Position numbers and translations under genes: made by a program
From: CAYZXU01 sp964482535
Lineage (GTDB): Bacteria > Desulfobacterota > Desulfobacteria > Desulfobacterales > BuS5
Direction: 5' to 3'
DNA length: 34,546 nucleotides
NCBI GenBank assembly: GCA_964482535.1
Contig: CAYZXU010000011.1
Coordinates: 1-34,546, forward strand
Part shown: in pieces, positions 31,661 through 34,546 of the stretch
Layout: each line of letters starts with the position of its first letter
Numbering within the stretch: position 1 is the stretch's first letter
The notes under the pieces: model-generated
What the model was told of the DNA's origin: nothing
Seen by the model: only the letters and a program-made list of their open reading frames with translations
Databases searched by the model: none

Positions 31661-33226
31661 TCATAGTTTTTTTGTATTAATAAAACGGTTTATTCTGTCA
31701 TCCATCGGATTTTCCATCAGTTTGAACATTATAGATTCAAAGAGCTCAAAGAGGCCGGAACTCTTTGAGCTGATAGCTGTTTTTATCTCAACTCCACGGG
31801 TGGCAATATGCTTATTATAAAAATTCAAATATTGTTTTTTTTCATTTTTCCTTAAAAATTTTATTATCTCGGATTCATCAGGATAGTTTTTTAAATATTT
31901 GGATACATAAGTTAAAAACTTAAAAAAAATGTTAATTTTTATCTCATTGACACCATCCAGGCTACAGAGTTTAGTATAATTTTTCAGCTCTTCTTTAAAT
32001 AGATCCCCACTATTTTTTTTCATTGTATCAACAACCGCAGGAAATATTTTTTTTCTGTTTAATACAGCATCTTTTTCATGGCTTTTAAAGTATTCTTTAA
32101 GATTCATCATTCCGGGCGGAGTTATATTTTCATGCCCGTTGCACAGCATAATATTTTCAATCTGAGGTTTAAGCAGCCTTTGTAACTTAAAAACATTGCT
32201 ATAAGAATCGGTTGCAGTAAGGGGCAGAAAAAAATCCTGGCTTAAGGCTCTTCTGCCGGTTAATTTTTTTATAAAAACATCAGTGTCTGATAAAACAGGA
32301 ATTCTGTATTGGCCTGTGGGATTTAACGCACATGTAAAAGTCGGGATAATCATAAAAGCCCCTTCGGCACTTAATTCAACTCCGTAATTATCTGTGATTG
32401 AAGATTTTATTGTTGAAAAATCCTCATCCAGACCGGCTGGGATAAGAAGATTATCCGTATCATGCTGAATAATGAATTTTTTGCCTGTCAGACCCTCAAG
32501 CCTTTTTGCCTTTTTTCTGTTTTTTCTGGTAATGCTTACAGCAAAGTCAGCATTGTCTACAGCCAGTTTTTTTAATATATTTTCAGAACCAGGAGGAATT
32601 TTAGTTAAGAGACCGAAGTTCAGTCTTTGCCCCCTTTGTTTTAAAAAATGTAAAATATCTGTAATTGTCCTGTCCCCATCTTTCCAGTCCAGGGGATCAG
32701 ATGCGCTGTATAATGCAAAGTCAGCATTGCCGCTTTTATAAAGATCGTCGAGTATCTTTTTAACGGCTTCAAAGGTAAAATGTTTTCTGGGACCAGGAAG
32801 AGCCCATTCATTGCATCTGCGACAGTAGTTGCTGCATCCGGTTGATATCTGGAATGAAATAACATTATTAAGCATCAGCCTATATCTGTTTTCCGTCAGA
32901 GATAGTCTTTCTCTAAATTCTGAATAGCCTGTTTTTTCAGGATTATTGATCTGGGAAACCGCAAGCTCTGAAATTATTTTTTTAAGATGTTTTTTAAGAT
33001 TCGTATAACTCTCGTTATTTACAAAATCATCACGGAAGCATTTTATAATCTGAAAAATCTGATTAAGCGCTTTCTGGTCTGTTTCGGCAAGGTCTGTTGT
33101 TTCAGCTTTTTTACAGATTGTTTTTATTATAAACTTTGCATCTTCTGTTTTTTTTTTAATTATTGATACAAGCAGTTCATTTCTTTTTTTTTCAAAGAAA
33201 TTTATTTTTTTGTTTAAACTTTTCAA
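31661..33226 (-). CDS. Radical SAM protein of unknown function
   Basis: A 521-residue minus-strand protein. Residues 1-120 are highly charged and helical with coiled-coil character. The radical SAM cluster motif CxxxCxxC is C131, C135, C138 in STGCSNYCRRCNEWALPGP. A (beta/alpha) barrel-like region follows with DFALYSASDPLDW, a GGE-type strand replacement, LLTKIPP and FAVSITRKNRKKAKRL, reminiscent of the spore-photoproduct-lyase-like branch. Residues about 340-521 form a lysine-rich C-terminal part with no motif I recognise. The start is TTG 33226, with AAGGCG about 10 bases upstream; the next in-frame Met is at about residue 118, just before the cluster motif, so a shorter product is conceivable. 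No substrate peptide or partner gene is apparent next to it. Confidence 0.75.
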   Translation of the reverse strand: MKSLNKKINFFEKKRNELLVSIIKKKTEDAKFIIKTICKKAETTDLAETDQKALNQIFQIIKCFRDDFVNNESYTNLKKHLKKIISELAVSQINNPEKTGYSEFRERLSLTENRYRLMLNNVISFQISTGCSNYCRRCNEWALPGPRKHFTFEAVKKILDDLYKSGNADFALYSASDPLDWKDGDRTITDILHFLKQRGQRLNFGLLTKIPPGSENILKKLAVDNADFAVSITRKNRKKAKRLEGLTGKKFIIQHDTDNLLIPAGLDEDFSTIKSSITDNYGVELSAEGAFMIIPTFTCALNPTGQYRIPVLSDTDVFIKKLTGRRALSQDFFLPLTATDSYSNVFKLQRLLKPQIENIMLCNGHENITPPGMMNLKEYFKSHEKDAVLNRKKIFPAVVDTMKKNSGDLFKEELKNYTKLCSLDGVNEIKINIFFKFLTYVSKYLKNYPDESEIIKFLRKNEKKQYLNFYNKHIATRGVEIKTAISSKSSGLFELFESIMFKLMENPMDDRINRFINTKKL

Positions 33227-33348
33227 TTAAATTCGCCTTGATTTTATATTATTTTTTTTGCAAAACTAACTGATAAAAAATTTGGTTGCCATGATTAAAA
33301 TTTTATGCGAATTTTGTTTGTTTATAGTTTATGGACTAATTTTATAAA

Positions 33349-33603
33349 ATGACAAAAATTTTATTCATCGCTTTTATTATTTTAATGATAAACCTTCCCT
33401 TTGGATTCTGGCGGGCAGGAGTAAAAAAATTATCAGTCAGATGGTTTCTGGCAGTGCATATACCTGTGGTACTGATAATATTAATACGTTTTACCTCCCA
33501 ACTTGGATGGCATTTAATTACTTTTCCCTTTATTATAGGAGGCTATTTTGCAGGGCAGTTTCTTGGAGGAAAGTTTTTGCTGCTGTATAAAGGAAAGCAA
33601 TAA
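33349..33603 (+). CDS. Small hydrophobic membrane protein, conserved-hypothetical type
   Basis: An 84-residue protein, mostly hydrophobic. Segment 1-20 (ILFIAFIILMINLPFGFW) leads to RAGVKKLSVRWF. Residues about 32-46 (LAVHIPVVLIILIRF) and about 54-77 (WHLITFPFIIGGYFAGQFLGG) give two more membrane helices, so three passes are likely. I recognise no named family. The positive residues between helices 1 and 2 suggest that loop is cytoplasmic. There is no Shine-Dalgarno sequence before ATG 33349; ATG 33385 (MINLPFGF) is a possible alternative. It is divergent from the radical SAM gene across 122 bases and ends at a terminator-like hairpin. Confidence 0.65.
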   Translation: MTKILFIAFIILMINLPFGFWRAGVKKLSVRWFLAVHIPVVLIILIRFTSQLGWHLITFPFIIGGYFAGQFLGGKFLLLYKGKQ

Positions 33604-33640
33604 AGGGGTCAAGTCTTCATTTGACCCTTATATATTTTTT
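33603..33640. terminator. Hairpin with T-tract after the small membrane gene, overlapping the transposase 3' end
   Basis: GGGTCAA (33606-33612) pairs with TTGACCC (33621-33627) around an 8-base loop. Flanking A-A/T-T pairs extend the stem, and ATATATTTTTT follows, so it can end plus-strand transcription. The same hairpin encodes the last codons and stop of the minus-strand transposase. GGGGTCAAGTCTT...TTGACCC resembles sequences seen beside REP-associated transposases, so it may also be a recognition site of that enzyme. Confidence 0.6.
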
Positions 33641-34546
33641 TTATTATAGAATCAATCTCTTTACGGATTTTTTTATCTTTTTTTCTTAAATCTCCCACCC
33701 GCTGAATGGCACTACTAACCGTACTGTAACCTTTGATATTAAAGATCTCTGCTATTTTCAATAACTGTTCTGATCTCATAAATCGAATCAAATAAATTGC
33801 AATATTCCTGGGTTTGTTAAACCATCCTCTTTTGGTTATAAACAGATCTTTAAGGAAAACATCATAATATTTACAAACTTCTTGAATAATCATGTCTGCA
33901 TCAGGAGCAAGTTTTTTTGATTCCGGAACTTCAAAGGATTTTTTCTTGAAATAAAACTCTTCTTTGATGTGTGTAATAAAGCTTTCCGACCCAAATATTG
34001 AAGGAAGATTTTTAAGGGAAAAGAAACGTTTAATCTCTTCAGAATCATCTTTTTCCATAAATTTAATAAAAGGTTTTAATCGTCCTTTTTTCTTTGGTGT
34101 CAGTTTTGAAAAAATATAATCTTTATGGAGCCAGTGCCAGGTTTTGGAATAAGACAGGTAGCCTTTGTGACTGCTCCACTTATAATCTTTCATATCTTTT
34201 ACCATGGAAGCTTTAACTGGATTTTTATGAATGTACCTGACAAGCTCCAGTAGATGAGAATCATCGCATACCAAAACGGATTTATACCTTCCCCGAAACA
34301 AACTACCGTCAAAGCTATGGGCTTTATTAAAGCGCTGGGTGTAGATACTATTCAGATGTCTCATTGCTCTTGATAAGTTGGCATCGGGTGTCTGAAGCAA
34401 GATATGATAATGGTTTGTCATTAAACAATAAGCCGCTATATTGACATTCCAAAGCTCTTTGATTTCTTTGAGTAAGTCCAGGAATAAAAGGTAATCCTGT
34501 TTCTTTAGGAAAATAGATTCCGATCGTCTTCCTCGGTTCATGATAT
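33609..34546 (-). CDS. REP-associated tyrosine (Y1/HUH) transposase, IS200-like, N-terminus outside the window
   Basis: A RAYT-type single-strand transposase. The HUH motif is HYH in CLMTNHYHILLQTP, and the catalytic tyrosine is in LVRYIHKNPVKASM, with GSLFRGRYKSVLV before it. The C-terminal part (about 210-300, with LLKIAEIFNIKGYSTVSSAIQRV) looks like a DnaA-type helix-turn-helix found in this group. The ATG at 34541 is internal: codons before it read HI, matching the family's usual YHVMNRG N-terminus, so roughly 15-20 residues lie beyond the right edge. RAYT enzymes act on REP palindromes in single-stranded DNA and are usually single-copy, domesticated genes. The reading frame is undamaged as far as it can be seen. 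Confidence 0.88.
   Translation of the reverse strand, partial: IMNRGRRSESIFLKKQDYLLFLDLLKEIKELWNVNIAAYCLMTNHYHILLQTPDANLSRAMRHLNSIYTQRFNKAHSFDGSLFRGRYKSVLVCDDSHLLELVRYIHKNPVKASMVKDMKDYKWSSHKGYLSYSKTWHWLHKDYIFSKLTPKKKGRLKPFIKFMEKDDSEEIKRFFSLKNLPSIFGSESFITHIKEEFYFKKKSFEVPESKKLAPDADMIIQEVCKYYDVFLKDLFITKRGWFNKPRNIAIYLIRFMRSEQLLKIAEIFNIKGYSTVSSAIQRVGDLRKKDKKIRKEIDSIIKKIYKGQMKT

Noticed and set aside
31488..31820. A 110-codon plus-strand frame after the PHP gene
   Set aside because: It runs through the palindromic element and then antisense to the end of the radical SAM gene; no ribosome site.
1..34546. CRISPR arrays, tRNA or rRNA genes, complete IS elements with terminal repeats
   Set aside because: No regularly spaced direct repeats, cloverleaf-like sequences or rRNA segments were found by reading; the one transposase is cut by the window edge.

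Overview
The window is about 34.5 kb of AT-rich DNA (visibly well under 45% GC) from a Gram-negative bacterium. The LpxI type of lipid A pyrophosphatase, a CooC-type ATPase, DUF4911, and a Gfo/Idh gene inside an lpx operon all point to the sulfate-reducing Desulfobacterota, most likely a low-GC member of the Desulfobacterales. That placement is inferred from gene content, not from a phylogenetic marker search. No tRNA, rRNA or CRISPR array was seen.

Region 1 (1-13851) is an outer-membrane biogenesis cluster, all on the plus strand and mostly with short gaps or overlaps. It begins with the C-terminal part of bamA and a Skp/OmpH chaperone. Then come lpxD, fabZ, lpxA, lpxI, a Gfo/Idh oxidoreductase, lpxB, a DUF374 acyltransferase (LpxJ type), msbA, lptF, lptG, waaA and lpxK. 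Together these build Kdo-lipid A from UDP-GlcNAc, flip it across the inner membrane and start its transport. lpxC, the Kdo synthesis genes and lptABCDE are not in the window.

Region 2 (13964-15947) is an isolated trpB-trpA pair with unusual residues at several normally conserved positions. Region 3 (15948-19799) is a translation/transcription housekeeping block: a long AT-rich leader, rho, rpmE, prfA and prmC. A CooC-like nickel-insertion ATPase follows (19821-20588). Next is a roughly 500-bp non-coding leader before a cold-shock gene, with two back-to-back hairpins after it. Then come pabA and a pabB-pabC fusion for p-aminobenzoate synthesis.

Region 4 (24493-28701) is the most unusual part. 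It holds a lidless Hsp70 of HscC size, followed by an 825-residue single-pass membrane protein. That protein carries a J-like domain whose HPD motif reads HPT, three tandem repeats of about 47 residues, a second J-like segment, one transmembrane helix, a repeat-rich helical region and a C-terminal DUF1566 domain. I read the pair as a possible envelope-spanning Hsp70 system.

Region 5 (28713-31491) is a tightly overlapping set: DUF4911, miaB, a DUF151 bifunctional nuclease and a PHP-domain phosphoesterase. Region 6 (31492-34546) looks accessory. It contains an 80-bp palindromic element, a minus-strand radical SAM protein of unknown function, a small membrane protein, and a REP-associated (Y1/HUH) transposase cut by the right window edge.
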